Positions 26,336 to 35,175 of a stretch of DNA of 64,000 bases are shown here, in pieces. The notes below the pieces were generated by a model. It was not told where the DNA came from, searched no databases, and was given only the letters and a program-made list of their open reading frames with translations. Both the position numbers and the translations under genes were made by a program. The stretch covers positions 1-64,000 of the forward strand of contig CAZUJE010000002.1 of the NCBI GenBank assembly GCA_964620215.1, written 5' to 3'. This stretch comes from JAUSIF01 sp964620215 (GTDB lineage Bacteria > Pseudomonadota > Alphaproteobacteria > Rhizobiales > Xanthobacteraceae). The number at the start of each line of letters is the position of its first letter. The first letter of the stretch is position 1.

Positions 26336-26471
26336 TTTTTCACGCACTCCATTTCATTGGCTGAAAGTCTAGCACGGCGAATGCGGCGGCCAACAATAAT
26401 GCGGAAATAATTCCGGTCTCGCGGTGTTCTATTCCCATCAGCCCCGCGTAGCCGGGATTTGGGAGGAAAAA

Positions 26472-27086
26472 ATGCGCCGGATAAAAATCTCAGCTTTCTT
26501 CGCTCTTACTCTGTTTGCCGGATTGCTTGCGGAAGTTTCCGCGCAAAGCCCTGCGATCCGCATCCGCGGAGAAGTCACAAAAGTCGACGGTCAAACTGTC
26601 GTGATTAAAGGCCGCGATGGTGCTGATTACACTTTGAAGCTTCCCGAAAAGCCGCGCGTGATGGCGCTGGTGAAAGCCTCGCTCGCGGACATCAAGCCGA
26701 ATTCCTATATCGGCGTGACGGCGATGCCCGAGGCGGACGGCAGCCAGCGGGCAATCGCGATCCATATTTTCCTGGAAGCGCAGCGCGGCACCGCCGAGGG
26801 TCACATGCCCTGGGACTTGCAGCCGCAAAGCACCATGACCAATGCGACGGTGGATACGATGGTCAAGGGCGTGGATGGCGAAGTCGTCACGCTGAAATAC
26901 AAGGATGGTGAAAAGAAAGTCATCGTGCCGGCGACGGCTTCCATCGTCGCCTACTCCCCGGGCGATCTCAGTGAAATAAAGCCCGGTACCCAGGTGATCG
27001 TGTTCGGTGCGAGGAAGGATGCCGACGGCGCGTTCGCGGCACCCGGCATCAATTTCGGCCGCGACGGCGTAACGCCGCCGATGTAA
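26472..27086 (+). CDS. Secreted protein of unknown function (DUF5666-like beta repeats)
   Basis: 204-aa protein. The ATG at 26472 is preferred because GGGAGG lies just upstream and it begins a signal peptide (MRRIKISAFFALTLFAGLLAEVSAQ). An in-frame start 48 bases earlier would put 16 residues before it. Two similar beta-rich halves can be read: IRIRGEVTKVDGQTVVIKGRDGADYTLKL and VDTMVKGVDGEVVTLKYKDGEKKVIVPATASIVAYSPGDLSEIKPGTQVIVFG. This looks like an OB-type or DUF5666-type repeat. No catalytic motif is seen. It stands alone and is closed by a strong terminator. Confidence 0.8.
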   Translation: MRRIKISAFFALTLFAGLLAEVSAQSPAIRIRGEVTKVDGQTVVIKGRDGADYTLKLPEKPRVMALVKASLADIKPNSYIGVTAMPEADGSQRAIAIHIFLEAQRGTAEGHMPWDLQPQSTMTNATVDTMVKGVDGEVVTLKYKDGEKKVIVPATASIVAYSPGDLSEIKPGTQVIVFGARKDADGAFAAPGINFGRDGVTPPM

Positions 27087-27101
27087 ATCAGAGTTTTTCA
27101 A

Positions 27102-27140
27102 AAAACCGCCGCGGCCTGCGGGCCTGCGGCGGTTTTATTT
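27102..27140 (+). terminator. Rho-independent terminator
   Basis: An 11-bp stem AAAACCGCCGC / GCGGCGGTTTT with a GC-rich loop continues into ATTT, 16 bases after the stop of the secreted unknown protein. The A and T runs at its base could let it act in both directions. Confidence 0.85.
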
Positions 27141-27162
27141 TGGGCAATCGCTTGACCGGCAG

Positions 27163-29397
27163 GTGAGGTCCATATCACATCGCGCGCAAATGGCCTTGCT
27201 CGCGAATCTGAAAAACGACCTGACCGGCGGCCTCGTCTCGGCCGCCGTGGCGATTCCGTTGGCCGCCGGCTTTGGCATGTTCGCCTTCGTCGCTTTGGGC
27301 GATGAGTATTTTGTCGATGGCGCGCTCGCGGGACTATGCACAGCTTTCATCGTCGGCATTGCCAGCGTGCTGCTCGGCGACCGCTCGACTACGCTCTATG
27401 CACCGCGCATCACCACGACATTTTTCATCGGCCTATTGCTGTTCGATCTCGTGCAGTCCGAAGCGCCCGCGCTGCGCTCCGGCGGGGTCCCGATGGTGCT
27501 GCTGACCCTGTTCGTGATCGTGCTGGTGGCCGGTGCATTTCAGGCGCTGTTTGGATTGATGCGGCTCGGCACGCTGATGAAATTCGCGCCGCATCCGGTA
27601 ATGGCGGGTTTTCAGAATACGGCCGCGATACTCCTGTTTCTGGTGCAGCTCGGCAACGTGATGGGCTTCGACCGCAACACGTCTTTCACCGCGGCGGTCC
27701 AGTACGCCGGTGACGCAAAACCCCTCAGCATCGCGCTGGCGCTCATTGTCTTTGTCGCGATGTGGAACGCGAAAAGAATTCTGCCCAAAGTACCTCCGCT
27801 GCTGGCGGCGCTGGCGCTTGGCGTTTTCCTTTTTTACGCGCTGCGGCTGATCGGATTCGGCAAGGAGCTTGGTCCCGTCATCGGAAATGCCGGCGGGAAC
27901 GTGTTAAAAACCATGCCGTTGCAGAATTTTTACGGCCTGATCTCCAGTGGAAAAATCTTCGAGCTTTGGTGGATTATTCTTACCGGCGCGCTGGCACTGG
28001 CGATCATCGCTTCCCTCGATGCGCTTCTGTGCGCACGGCTCGTTACGCCGTCCGGCGAGCGCAAGGCCGACAGCAACGAAATTCTGGTTCAGCTCGGCGT
28101 CGGCAACATGTGGGCCGCGGCTTTCGGCGGCATCACCAGCGGCATCAATATCGGGCCGAGCCTCGTGAACCGCGCCTTCGGAGGCCGCACGGCTTTTTCC
28201 GTGCTGATCAACGCCGCCGTGATGTTTGCCGCCTTCGCGCTCGTGTTTCCGTTATTGGCCCATGTCCCGCGGGTGGCGCTGTCGGCCGTCATCATGGTTG
28301 TCGCCGTACAGCACATCGACCCGTGGTCGATTGAACTCGTGAAGCGCATTTTCTCCCGCGCCACGCATGGGCGCGGCCTCCTCATTCTCGAATTCTTGGT
28401 CGTGGTGCTGGTCGCCGTGCTCGCGATCACGGTGAACATCGTGCTCGCGGTGTTCCTGGGCGTTGTCATTGCAATCGCCTTGTTCGTGATCCGCATGAGC
28501 CGCTCCAGCATCCGGCGGCAATATCGCTGCGGCGCCATTCACTCACGCAAATCGCGCAATGCCCCGGACACCGCGATGCTCGAAAAACGCGGCAACGAAA
28601 TCCTGGTGATGGAATTGCAGGGTGCGCTGTTCTTCGGCAGCGCCGAGACTCTGGCACGCGAGATTGAGACTGCACAAAATACGGAAACGAAAAGCCTCAT
28701 CCTCGATCTTCGCCGCGTCACCGAGATCGACAGCACAGGCGCGCATGTTCTGGCTTCCGTCGATGCCGATCTGAGGAAGCGCGGAAAAAATCTTCTGCTG
28801 TCGCTCGCGAAAAACAGCGAGCCGGCCGAACGGCTCGCGGATTTCAGCTATCTTGAAACCGCGATGCCCGACAAGATTTTTCCCGATGTGGACCGCGCCA
28901 TCGAATGGGCGGAAACCGATCTGCTGCGTGCGGATGACCCGCAGCCCGTTGCCGCCGAGTTGCCGCTCGAACAGATGAGCGTGCTGGATAAATTCAGCGA
29001 GGGCGAGATCGCCGCCCTGCAAGCGCACCTGACCCGAAAACAATTTGGAAAAGACGGCGTTGTCTTCCGTGAAGGCGATCTCGGCAGCGAATTGTTCTTC
29101 GTTCTGTCCGGCAGCGCCAGCGCCTATATCCGGCAGGAAAACGGCGGCGACATCCGTCTCGTGACATTCCCGCCCGGGGCGGTGTTCGGAGAGCTTGCTA
29201 TCCTAGATTCAGGCCCGCGCTCGGCGACCGTGATCGCCGATGAGGATCTTGTCGTGTACGGGTTGAGCAAGGGAAATTTCGTAACGCTGTCCGCGCAGAC
29301 GCCCGCGCTCGCGATCAAGCTGCTCGCGAGTCTGGGGCGCGAATTGAGCGGCCGTCTTCGCCGCGCCAATCGCGCCATCCATCAATTGGAAAGCTGA
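27163..29397 (+). CDS. SulP/SLC26 anion transporter with STAS and cyclic-nucleotide-binding domains
   Basis: 744 aa from the GTG at 27163; an ATG at 27190 is an equally reasonable start. The N-terminal 420 residues form the SulP membrane domain (LTGGLVSAAVAIPLAAGFGMFAF, MKFAPHPVMAGFQNTAAILLF, GGITSGINIGPSLVNRAFGGRT). The STAS domain (about 455-560) includes LILDLRRVTEIDSTGAHVL. A C-terminal cNMP-binding/CRP-like domain (about 605-735) shows FREGDLGSELFFVLSGSASAYI and PGAVFGELAILDSGPRSATV. The membrane domain would carry sulfate, bicarbonate or another anion; the regulatory part may sense a nucleotide. It ends 6 bases from a convergent gene. Confidence 0.9.
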   Translation: MRSISHRAQMALLANLKNDLTGGLVSAAVAIPLAAGFGMFAFVALGDEYFVDGALAGLCTAFIVGIASVLLGDRSTTLYAPRITTTFFIGLLLFDLVQSEAPALRSGGVPMVLLTLFVIVLVAGAFQALFGLMRLGTLMKFAPHPVMAGFQNTAAILLFLVQLGNVMGFDRNTSFTAAVQYAGDAKPLSIALALIVFVAMWNAKRILPKVPPLLAALALGVFLFYALRLIGFGKELGPVIGNAGGNVLKTMPLQNFYGLISSGKIFELWWIILTGALALAIIASLDALLCARLVTPSGERKADSNEILVQLGVGNMWAAAFGGITSGINIGPSLVNRAFGGRTAFSVLINAAVMFAAFALVFPLLAHVPRVALSAVIMVVAVQHIDPWSIELVKRIFSRATHGRGLLILEFLVVVLVAVLAITVNIVLAVFLGVVIAIALFVIRMSRSSIRRQYRCGAIHSRKSRNAPDTAMLEKRGNEILVMELQGALFFGSAETLAREIETAQNTETKSLILDLRRVTEIDSTGAHVLASVDADLRKRGKNLLLSLAKNSEPAERLADFSYLETAMPDKIFPDVDRAIEWAETDLLRADDPQPVAAELPLEQMSVLDKFSEGEIAALQAHLTRKQFGKDGVVFREGDLGSELFFVLSGSASAYIRQENGGDIRLVTFPPGAVFGELAILDSGPRSATVIADEDLVVYGLSKGNFVTLSAQTPALAIKLLASLGRELSGRLRRANRAIHQLES

Positions 29398-29402
29398 AAA
29401 GA

Positions 29403-29981
29403 TCAGCCCTTCTTCCGGTAAACCAGCAGCGTCTTGAACTCCGCTTCCTTCTCGACCGGCATAGCCTTCGACCATTCCGCGATGATGCTTGAAGCGCGGT
29501 CGAACGCCATCGACTTTGTGTAAAATAAAATTCTTCCGCCGGGTCTGGTTTTCTCGGTCATCAGGTCCAGCATTTCGCGGTCGGTCATCGCATTATAGGC
29601 CGCACTTTCCGGCCCCCAGAATTCGCACAGATGAAACAGCGAGACGACATCGAAATCCGGCAATAGTTTTTTGTCGAGCAGGTAAATGTCGCCGAAGATC
29701 GCCTTGTATTTGCGCGACACCTTCGGCTTGTCGATCGCAAGCTTGGTGTAAGCCTCGATCTCCTGCGTGGAAGCGGTGATGCCGAACACCGAATTGTTGG
29801 AACCGTTCTCGGCGCAGGTGATGCCGACATGATGGTGAGTGCCGGTGCCGAAATGGAAAATCGCGGAGTCGCGGATTTTCTGCGCGTCCAGCCACTCGGT
29901 GAGATGAATGTCGCAGGGACACATGTCCACGATCAGTGGCCATCCATCGGTGTAGTAATTCATCGGTGCGGCTTCGGCCAC
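29403..29981 (-). CDS. Methyltransferase-like protein of unknown function
   Basis: 192 aa from a GTG at 29981, chosen because GGAGG lies seven bases before it; an ATG six codons later is possible. SAIFHFGTGTHHHVGIT reads like a glycine-rich SAM-binding motif I with an unusual HHH. DFDVVSLFHLCEFWGPES sits where motif IV is expected, and MTEKTRPGGRILFYTKSMAFDRAS resembles motif VI. Key acidic residues are not clearly placed, so enzymatic activity is uncertain. It lies between the SulP gene and an ABC transporter on the minus strand. Confidence 0.6.
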   Translation of the reverse strand: MAEAAPMNYYTDGWPLIVDMCPCDIHLTEWLDAQKIRDSAIFHFGTGTHHHVGITCAENGSNNSVFGITASTQEIEAYTKLAIDKPKVSRKYKAIFGDIYLLDKKLLPDFDVVSLFHLCEFWGPESAAYNAMTDREMLDLMTEKTRPGGRILFYTKSMAFDRASSIIAEWSKAMPVEKEAEFKTLLVYRKKG

Positions 29982-30040
29982 GGCGTTCCTCCAAGTTTCA
30001 ATTAGACAGGCTTTTTTCCACTATAGCGGATTTTGCGGCG

Positions 30041-31780
30041 TCATGCGGGCGGCGTTGTGCGCCCCTGCGGGCGCCGTGTTTCCACGCCATCCCTTGTTTC
30101 GATGGTGCGGCCGTGAAGATCCGCGAGCGAACCGGTGCGGCCGACCGAAATGACGGTGGTTTCCGGTAGTTTTTCCAGCAGCGACTTGTAAAGCTCGCGG
30201 CCGGTTGCCTCGTCGAAATTGGAAGTCGGCTCGTCGAGGAACAGGATGTCAGGCTTTTTGAGCAACGCGCGCGCAAGTCCGATCCGCTGCTGCTCGCCGC
30301 CGGAAAGCACCACGCTCCAGTCGGCTTCCTCGTCGAGTTGCCCTTCGAAGCGCTCCAGCCCCACGAGCTTCAGGATTTCATGCAGCCGCTCTTCGCTCAC
30401 TTCCTCCGGTGGAGTCGGATAGGTGACGGCCGTGCGCAGAGAGCCGAGCGGGAAATAGATTGTCTGCGGCAGTGCCAGCAATTCGCTTTTCTTCGGAATT
30501 TCGATGGAGCCGCTGCCGGTCTGCCAGATGCCTGCGAGTGCGCGCAGCACGCTCGATTTGCCGGAACCGGAAGGACCGGTAATCAGCGCACGCTCGCCGG
30601 ACTTGAGCGAAAATTCGCCCACCGAGGCGATATGCATTCCGTTTGGCAGGCTTACATCGAGCTTGGAGACCTTGATGCCGCGATCCAGAGACTCCTCGAA
30701 AACAATATGCCGTTTAGGATCACGCTCCGCATCCACGTCTTTCAGGGCGACGTTCAACTGGGCCACACGGTCCATCGAGGCCTTCCATTCGGCGATCTTC
30801 GCGTAGGAATGCAGAAAAAAAGCAAAAGCAATATCCACGCGCTGAAACGCGAAGGACGCCTGCATCAGCGTGCCGAGCGGGACCATGCCCATGAAGTAGC
30901 CGGGGCTGGCGACCAGCAGCGGAAACACCAGCGAGCTTTGGCCGTAACCGGTGGTGAATGCGGTAAGGCCTGTCTGGCGTCTGATAAGCCGCGTCCAGTT
31001 TTTCACCAGCTCGCCGAAACGGAAATCCAGAATTTTTCGCTCGATTGGCTCCCCGCGCATCAGTGCGACCGGTTCCGCGTGATCCCATACCCGCACGATG
31101 GCGAAGCGAAAGTCGGACTCATATCGCTGCTGGTTGAAGTTGTAGCCGATCAGCGGCTGACCGATGAAATGCGCGACAGCCGTGCCGAGCCCGGCATACA
31201 GGATCGCGATCCAGAACAGGTAGCCTGGGAAGGTGAAATCCGTGCCGAAGATCAGCAGCGGCGCGACGCTCGACAGCCCCCAGAGAATGTAGGCGAAAGA
31301 AGTGAGCGCAATCAGGCTTCCGAGCAGGTTGAAACCAAGCTCGTGAGTCTTTTGCAAAAAAATCAGAATGTCATTCGCAATACGAAGATGCGCGTTGTCC
31401 ACCTGCGTGTTGGTGAACTGCATCCGGTAGTGGCGTCCGTCCGCCACCCATTGCGAGACATAACGCTGCGTCATCCAGCGCCGCCAGCGCATGATGAGCG
31501 TCTGGCCGAAGAAAAACTGTCCCATGGTCGCGACCACGGTCCATGCCGCGATGCCGATGAAGAGGAACAGCGAATAAATGAAATTGTCCCAGTTGCGGTC
31601 CGAGATAGCGTTGAAAAAATAACCGTTCCAGATGTTGAACACGACCAGCGCATAGACGACGCCGAACTCCGAAATCACCACGCCCGCAAGCAGCCCTCGC
31701 GCTTGCCATTTTTCCTCGGAACGGAAATAGGGGAGAGCGAGTCCCAGAAATTCGCGGAAAATATCGATCACTCGGCGCAT
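30041..31780 (-). CDS. ABC transporter, SbmA/BacA-like membrane domain fused to ATPase (BclA/YddA type)
   Basis: 579-aa half transporter. The membrane domain (about 1-330) starts FREFLGLALPYFRSEEKWQARGLLAGVVISEFGVVYALVVFNIWNGYFF and contains MRWRRWMTQRYVSQWVADGRHYRMQ, both diagnostic of the SbmA/BacA family. The ATPase (about 365-570) has Walker A GPSGSGKSS, signature LSGGEQQRIGLARALL and Walker B ILFLDEPTS. In rhizobia BclA and BacA take up nodule antimicrobial peptides, and mycobacterial Rv1819c imports vitamin B12 and peptides. The substrate here is not known. It probably works as a homodimer in the inner membrane. Confidence 0.92.
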   Translation of the reverse strand: MRRVIDIFREFLGLALPYFRSEEKWQARGLLAGVVISEFGVVYALVVFNIWNGYFFNAISDRNWDNFIYSLFLFIGIAAWTVVATMGQFFFGQTLIMRWRRWMTQRYVSQWVADGRHYRMQFTNTQVDNAHLRIANDILIFLQKTHELGFNLLGSLIALTSFAYILWGLSSVAPLLIFGTDFTFPGYLFWIAILYAGLGTAVAHFIGQPLIGYNFNQQRYESDFRFAIVRVWDHAEPVALMRGEPIERKILDFRFGELVKNWTRLIRRQTGLTAFTTGYGQSSLVFPLLVASPGYFMGMVPLGTLMQASFAFQRVDIAFAFFLHSYAKIAEWKASMDRVAQLNVALKDVDAERDPKRHIVFEESLDRGIKVSKLDVSLPNGMHIASVGEFSLKSGERALITGPSGSGKSSVLRALAGIWQTGSGSIEIPKKSELLALPQTIYFPLGSLRTAVTYPTPPEEVSEERLHEILKLVGLERFEGQLDEEADWSVVLSGGEQQRIGLARALLKKPDILFLDEPTSNFDEATGRELYKSLLEKLPETTVISVGRTGSLADLHGRTIETRDGVETRRPQGRTTPPA

Positions 31781-31864
31781 GTGAATATCCGGCGTTGAAA
31801 AAACCCGCCGGACTATACATGCCCCGCCGCTCCGGGCGAGCGGGATGTCAAAAACACCCGAAAT

Positions 31865-33184
31865 CTACGAGTGGTCGGTGACGTAACGCCGCCGGATGCG
31901 GCGCACAAGAAACCACACGAACAGCACGATGACCGGCACCGAAACCGCGGTCGCAACCGTGACATCCAGATGCAGGCCATATTCGTGCGCGCCCTTGATG
32001 AGATAACTCACCAGCCCGACCATGTAATAGGAGATGGCGGCGACCGAGAGTCCTTCGACAGTTTGCTGGAGACGAAGTTGCATCCGGCCCCGGTCGTTGA
32101 TGGCGGTCAGCAAATCCCGGTTCTGGTTTTCAAGCGCCACGTCCACGCGGGTGCGCAGGAGGTTTGCGGCGCGGGCCAGCTTTTCCGAAAGCCGCGCTTG
32201 CCGTTCTTCGAGGGTGGTGATGGTCCGCATCGCTGGCGCCATCCGGCGCGCGAGAAACGACGACCAGGTGGGCAGCCCGCCAACCTTGCGTTCGCCGATT
32301 GTCTGCAAACGAAGCTGCATGATTTCGTAATAGGCGCGCGTCGCACCGAAACGGAAGGAGCTTGCGGCGGCGTCGGCTTCCAGCCCCGCGGCGAGCGCGG
32401 TCAGTTCATCAAGCATCTGGTGGTTGGACATGAGATCGCCGGACTGGCGCAACTGGTCGGTGACTTCCGCAAGCCGCCGCTCGATTTTTCCAACGGAAGG
32501 AGAAACGCGTTGCGCTTCCGGCAGGCCGAGCAGCGCCAGCGTTCGATAGGTTTCAAGCTCCAGCACGCGCTGCACCAGTGCGCCGATGCGCTCTTCGTTC
32601 ATGCTGCGATTGATGACGAGAATGCGGATGAATCCGTCTTCGTCCGGCTTGAAGTCGGTCGCGAACAGGGCCGCGCCATCGGAATTCTCCGCCGCTGCGA
32701 GGCTTGCGCGGTCGAATACTTTTTCCAGCTCGAATTCCTTGCCGGGTTCGTTGATGAGGTGAAGATTGACCGCCACCAGCAGCGGCCCGGGCTGCGGGAT
32801 TTGTTTCATGCCGGTCGCGAGGTTCCCGGCTTTCGGGGAGAACGGCTTTCCGTTCGCGCTCCCCGCCGGCAATTCCCAGGTGTAGGTGGAAAATTCCGCG
32901 TGGCTTTCCCAGCGCAGCGCGCCGCCGTCAAAATTGCTGCGGTGATGTTTTGCGCCTTCCGGCGGCGGGCTCATGCCCCGTATCGCGCAGAGGGCCGTGA
33001 GCGCCTCGCGGTCGGCCTGCGCCTGTGCCGCACCCCCAACGAAGGCGAACAGCAAAACCCGTTGCGGCGTCTCTATCGGTGTGAAAGGGCGCGCATGCAG
33101 TTCGCCCAGCACCGCTGAGCGCAAGGGATGCGCGTAGAGCGAACTTCCGCCAATGGATACGTCGCTTCCGGTCATTTCTCTCAT
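31865..33184 (-). CDS. DUF3422 family protein with C-terminal membrane anchor
   Basis: 439 aa from the ATG at 33184; another ATG lies three codons in, and in-frame starts further upstream would overlap the TPR gene. The soluble part begins with the family pattern YAHPLRSAVLGELHARPFTPIETPQRVLLFAF. A region about 120 residues before the end is rich in Arg, Glu and Leu and probably coiled coil (LEERQARLSEKLARAANLLRTRVDVALENQNRDLLTAIN). Two C-terminal hydrophobic spans (ISYYMVGLVSYLI and VATAVSVPVIVLFVWFLV) end in RRIRRRYV. The layout resembles DUF3422 proteins of alpha- and betaproteobacteria; function unknown. It follows the TPR gene by 23 bases. Confidence 0.85.
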   Translation of the reverse strand: MREMTGSDVSIGGSSLYAHPLRSAVLGELHARPFTPIETPQRVLLFAFVGGAAQAQADREALTALCAIRGMSPPPEGAKHHRSNFDGGALRWESHAEFSTYTWELPAGSANGKPFSPKAGNLATGMKQIPQPGPLLVAVNLHLINEPGKEFELEKVFDRASLAAAENSDGAALFATDFKPDEDGFIRILVINRSMNEERIGALVQRVLELETYRTLALLGLPEAQRVSPSVGKIERRLAEVTDQLRQSGDLMSNHQMLDELTALAAGLEADAAASSFRFGATRAYYEIMQLRLQTIGERKVGGLPTWSSFLARRMAPAMRTITTLEERQARLSEKLARAANLLRTRVDVALENQNRDLLTAINDRGRMQLRLQQTVEGLSVAAISYYMVGLVSYLIKGAHEYGLHLDVTVATAVSVPVIVLFVWFLVRRIRRRYVTDHS

Positions 33185-33207
33185 CCGCACCCGCGTTATT
33201 CGCTGTA

Positions 33208-33675
33208 TCAATTCGTCTTCGCAGCTTTCTCCGCCTTCAGGATGTCTTCCTCGAGATCGGCCAATTCCTCGCATCCTTTCGGACATAGCTTCTTCAATCG
33301 CGCGAGATTCGCCCGCGCCTTGTCCATCTGATTGGTTTCAATGAACATCTCGCCCTGATATTCAAGCGCGCTCTTGTGATTGGGGTCGAGCTGTAGTGCG
33401 CGTTCATAGTGAACTGCCGCCGTCTTGTAGTCGCCGGTTTTGCGCAGGCTGAAGCCCAGGAGATTATGCACGTCGGCCTGGTCGTGTTTCGGCAGCAGCG
33501 GCTTCAGGTCGGCAAGCGCGCCCTGAAAATCCTTCGCCTTGATCTTCGCGCGGATGGCCTTGAGTTCGTCCGGCGCATTGTTCTGTAGCGAGGAACTGTC
33601 GAAGCCCGAAGCGGGCGCGGTCCATAACACTGCGGCAATGAGCATTCCAAGAAAACACGAGAGTGGCGCGCGCAT
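33208..33675 (-). CDS. Secreted TPR protein
   Basis: 155-aa protein with a signal peptide (MRAPLSCFLGMLIAAVLWTAPASG) and about three tetratricopeptide repeats. Examples are FQGALADLKPLLPKHDQADVHNLLGFSLRKTGDYKTAAVHYERALQLDPNHKSALEYQGEMFIETNQMDKARANLARL. A perfect AGGAGG precedes the ATG by five bases. TPRs make protein-protein contacts in the periplasm; the partner is not evident. It is the first gene of a short minus-strand run with the DUF3422 gene and diverges from lutA. Confidence 0.87.
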   Translation of the reverse strand: MRAPLSCFLGMLIAAVLWTAPASGFDSSSLQNNAPDELKAIRAKIKAKDFQGALADLKPLLPKHDQADVHNLLGFSLRKTGDYKTAAVHYERALQLDPNHKSALEYQGEMFIETNQMDKARANLARLKKLCPKGCEELADLEEDILKAEKAAKTN

Positions 33676-33865
33676 CGTTTCCTCCTGATGCTTTTTATTC
33701 GGCGTCGTTCCTACCAGATTGCCATGACAGTTGAGCGGCGCAATCCCTCGCTATCCGGGCGAATATGAGCAAATTTCCGTGTGCTTGCTTGTGCGCCGCC
33801 CATCGGCCAAATTGCAGCGCCACGCGGGTGCCGCTGAACACCGGCGGGCGTTTCGGAGTATTCGC

Positions 33866-34651
33866 ATGGCCGCCGAGTCCGGCTCGCGCCCGCGCGTCGG
33901 GCTTTTCGCCACCTGCCTGGTCGATCTGATCCGGCCGAGCGTGGGCTTCGCCGCGGCGAAGCTGATCGAGGATTCCGGCTGCTCGGTGGAAGTGCCGCTG
34001 CAAACCTGCTGCGGGCAGCCGGCGTTCAATTCCGGCGACCGCAAGACCACGCGCGCGATGGCCGAGCAGATGATCGCGGCCTTCGAGCCTTACGATTATG
34101 TCGTTGTGCCTTCGGGCTCCTGCGCGGGGATGATCAAGCTGCATTACCCGGAGCTGTTCGCGGGCGACCCTGTCTGGATGCCGCGCGTAGAGAAACTCTG
34201 CGAGCGCGTGCATGAGCTGATCAGTTTTCTCGTGGATGTGCGCAAGGTCGAGCGTGTGAATACGATCTACGAAGGCACCATAACCTATCATGATTCCTGC
34301 TCGGGCCTGCGCGAACTTGGTGTGAAATCGCAGCCGCGCAAATTGCTTTCCAGCATGACCGGGCTTTCCATCGTCGAGATGAAAGATCCCGATGTCTGCT
34401 GCGGTTTCGGCGGAACCTTTTGCGTGAAATATCCGGAAATCTCCAACGCCATCGTCGAGAAAAAATCCGAGAATATCGCCGCCACCGGCGCGCCGACCTT
34501 GCTCGCGGGCGATCTCGGCTGCCTGATGAACATGGCCGGCAAGTTGCAGCGTCAGGGCAAGCCGGTCGCCGTGCGGCATGTCGCCGAGTTGCTCGCGGGC
34601 ATGACGGGCGAGCCTGCTATCGGCGAGCCCGCGAAGCAGGCGCCGAAATGA
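33866..34651 (+). CDS. lutA: Lactate utilization protein A (CCG-domain Fe-S oxidoreductase subunit)
   Basis: 261 aa from the ATG at 33866, which starts MAAESGSRPRVGLFATCLVDLIRPSVG; the in-frame stretch upstream is not family-like. Two cysteine-rich CCG domains are visible, LQTCCGQPAFNSGD and DVCCGFGGTFCVKYP, as in LutA/YkgE. With LutB and LutC it oxidises L-lactate to pyruvate in the cytoplasm. The stop overlaps the next gene by four bases (ATGA), so this is the first cistron of a tightly coupled operon. Confidence 0.93.
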   Translation: MAAESGSRPRVGLFATCLVDLIRPSVGFAAAKLIEDSGCSVEVPLQTCCGQPAFNSGDRKTTRAMAEQMIAAFEPYDYVVVPSGSCAGMIKLHYPELFAGDPVWMPRVEKLCERVHELISFLVDVRKVERVNTIYEGTITYHDSCSGLRELGVKSQPRKLLSSMTGLSIVEMKDPDVCCGFGGTFCVKYPEISNAIVEKKSENIAATGAPTLLAGDLGCLMNMAGKLQRQGKPVAVRHVAELLAGMTGEPAIGEPAKQAPK

Positions 34652-35175
34652 ACGCAGCGTCCGCTAAAAAAGATCACGACATTCACACCCGCGCCGCCAT
34701 TCGCGCGGACGCCTCCGCCATCGCGCGCATCTACAATCAGGGCATCGAGGATCGTGTCGCGACGTTCGAGACTGAATTTCGCAGCGAGAAAGTCATCGCC
34801 AAATGGTTCGACACCGGCCGCACGACCGTTGTGGTGGAAGTGGACGGCAATGTTCTCGCCTACGCTTCCGCTTTCATCTATCGCGAGCGCGAATGTTATT
34901 CCGGCGTTCGCGAATTCTCCGTCTATGTGGATCGCGAAGCGCGCGGCATGGGCCTTGGCCGTATCGCGCTTGAAGCCTTGATCGAAGCCGCGAGAGCGCG
35001 CGGCGACTGGAAATTGCTGTCGCGTGTATTTCCTGAAAATGAAGCGAGCCTCAAATTGCTCGCATCGTTGGGCTTCCGCGAAGTCGGCACCTACAAGAAT
35101 CACGCAAAGCTCGATGGTGTCTGGCGTGACGTGGTAATCGTGGAAAAATTGATCGGCGAAGGAGAGAACGCATGA
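34648..35175 (+). CDS. GNAT acetyltransferase, phosphinothricin/arsinothricin-like, inside the lut operon
   Basis: 175-aa GNAT enzyme with overlapping start and stop codons on both sides (ATGA with lutA and with lutB). Motifs are TRAAIRADASAIARIYNQGIEDRVATFE, ECYSGVREFSVYVDREARGMGLGRIALEALIEAAR (acetyl-CoA loop, with R-x-x-G-x-G as RGMGLG) and FPENEASLKLLASLGFREVGTYKNHAKLDGVWRDVVIVEKLI. This pattern fits the Pat/ArsN1 group that N-acetylates glutamate-analogue herbicides or antibiotics. Why it sits within lactate oxidation is unclear. Its own physiological substrate is unknown. Confidence 0.88.
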   Translation: MNAASAKKDHDIHTRAAIRADASAIARIYNQGIEDRVATFETEFRSEKVIAKWFDTGRTTVVVEVDGNVLAYASAFIYRERECYSGVREFSVYVDREARGMGLGRIALEALIEAARARGDWKLLSRVFPENEASLKLLASLGFREVGTYKNHAKLDGVWRDVVIVEKLIGEGENA

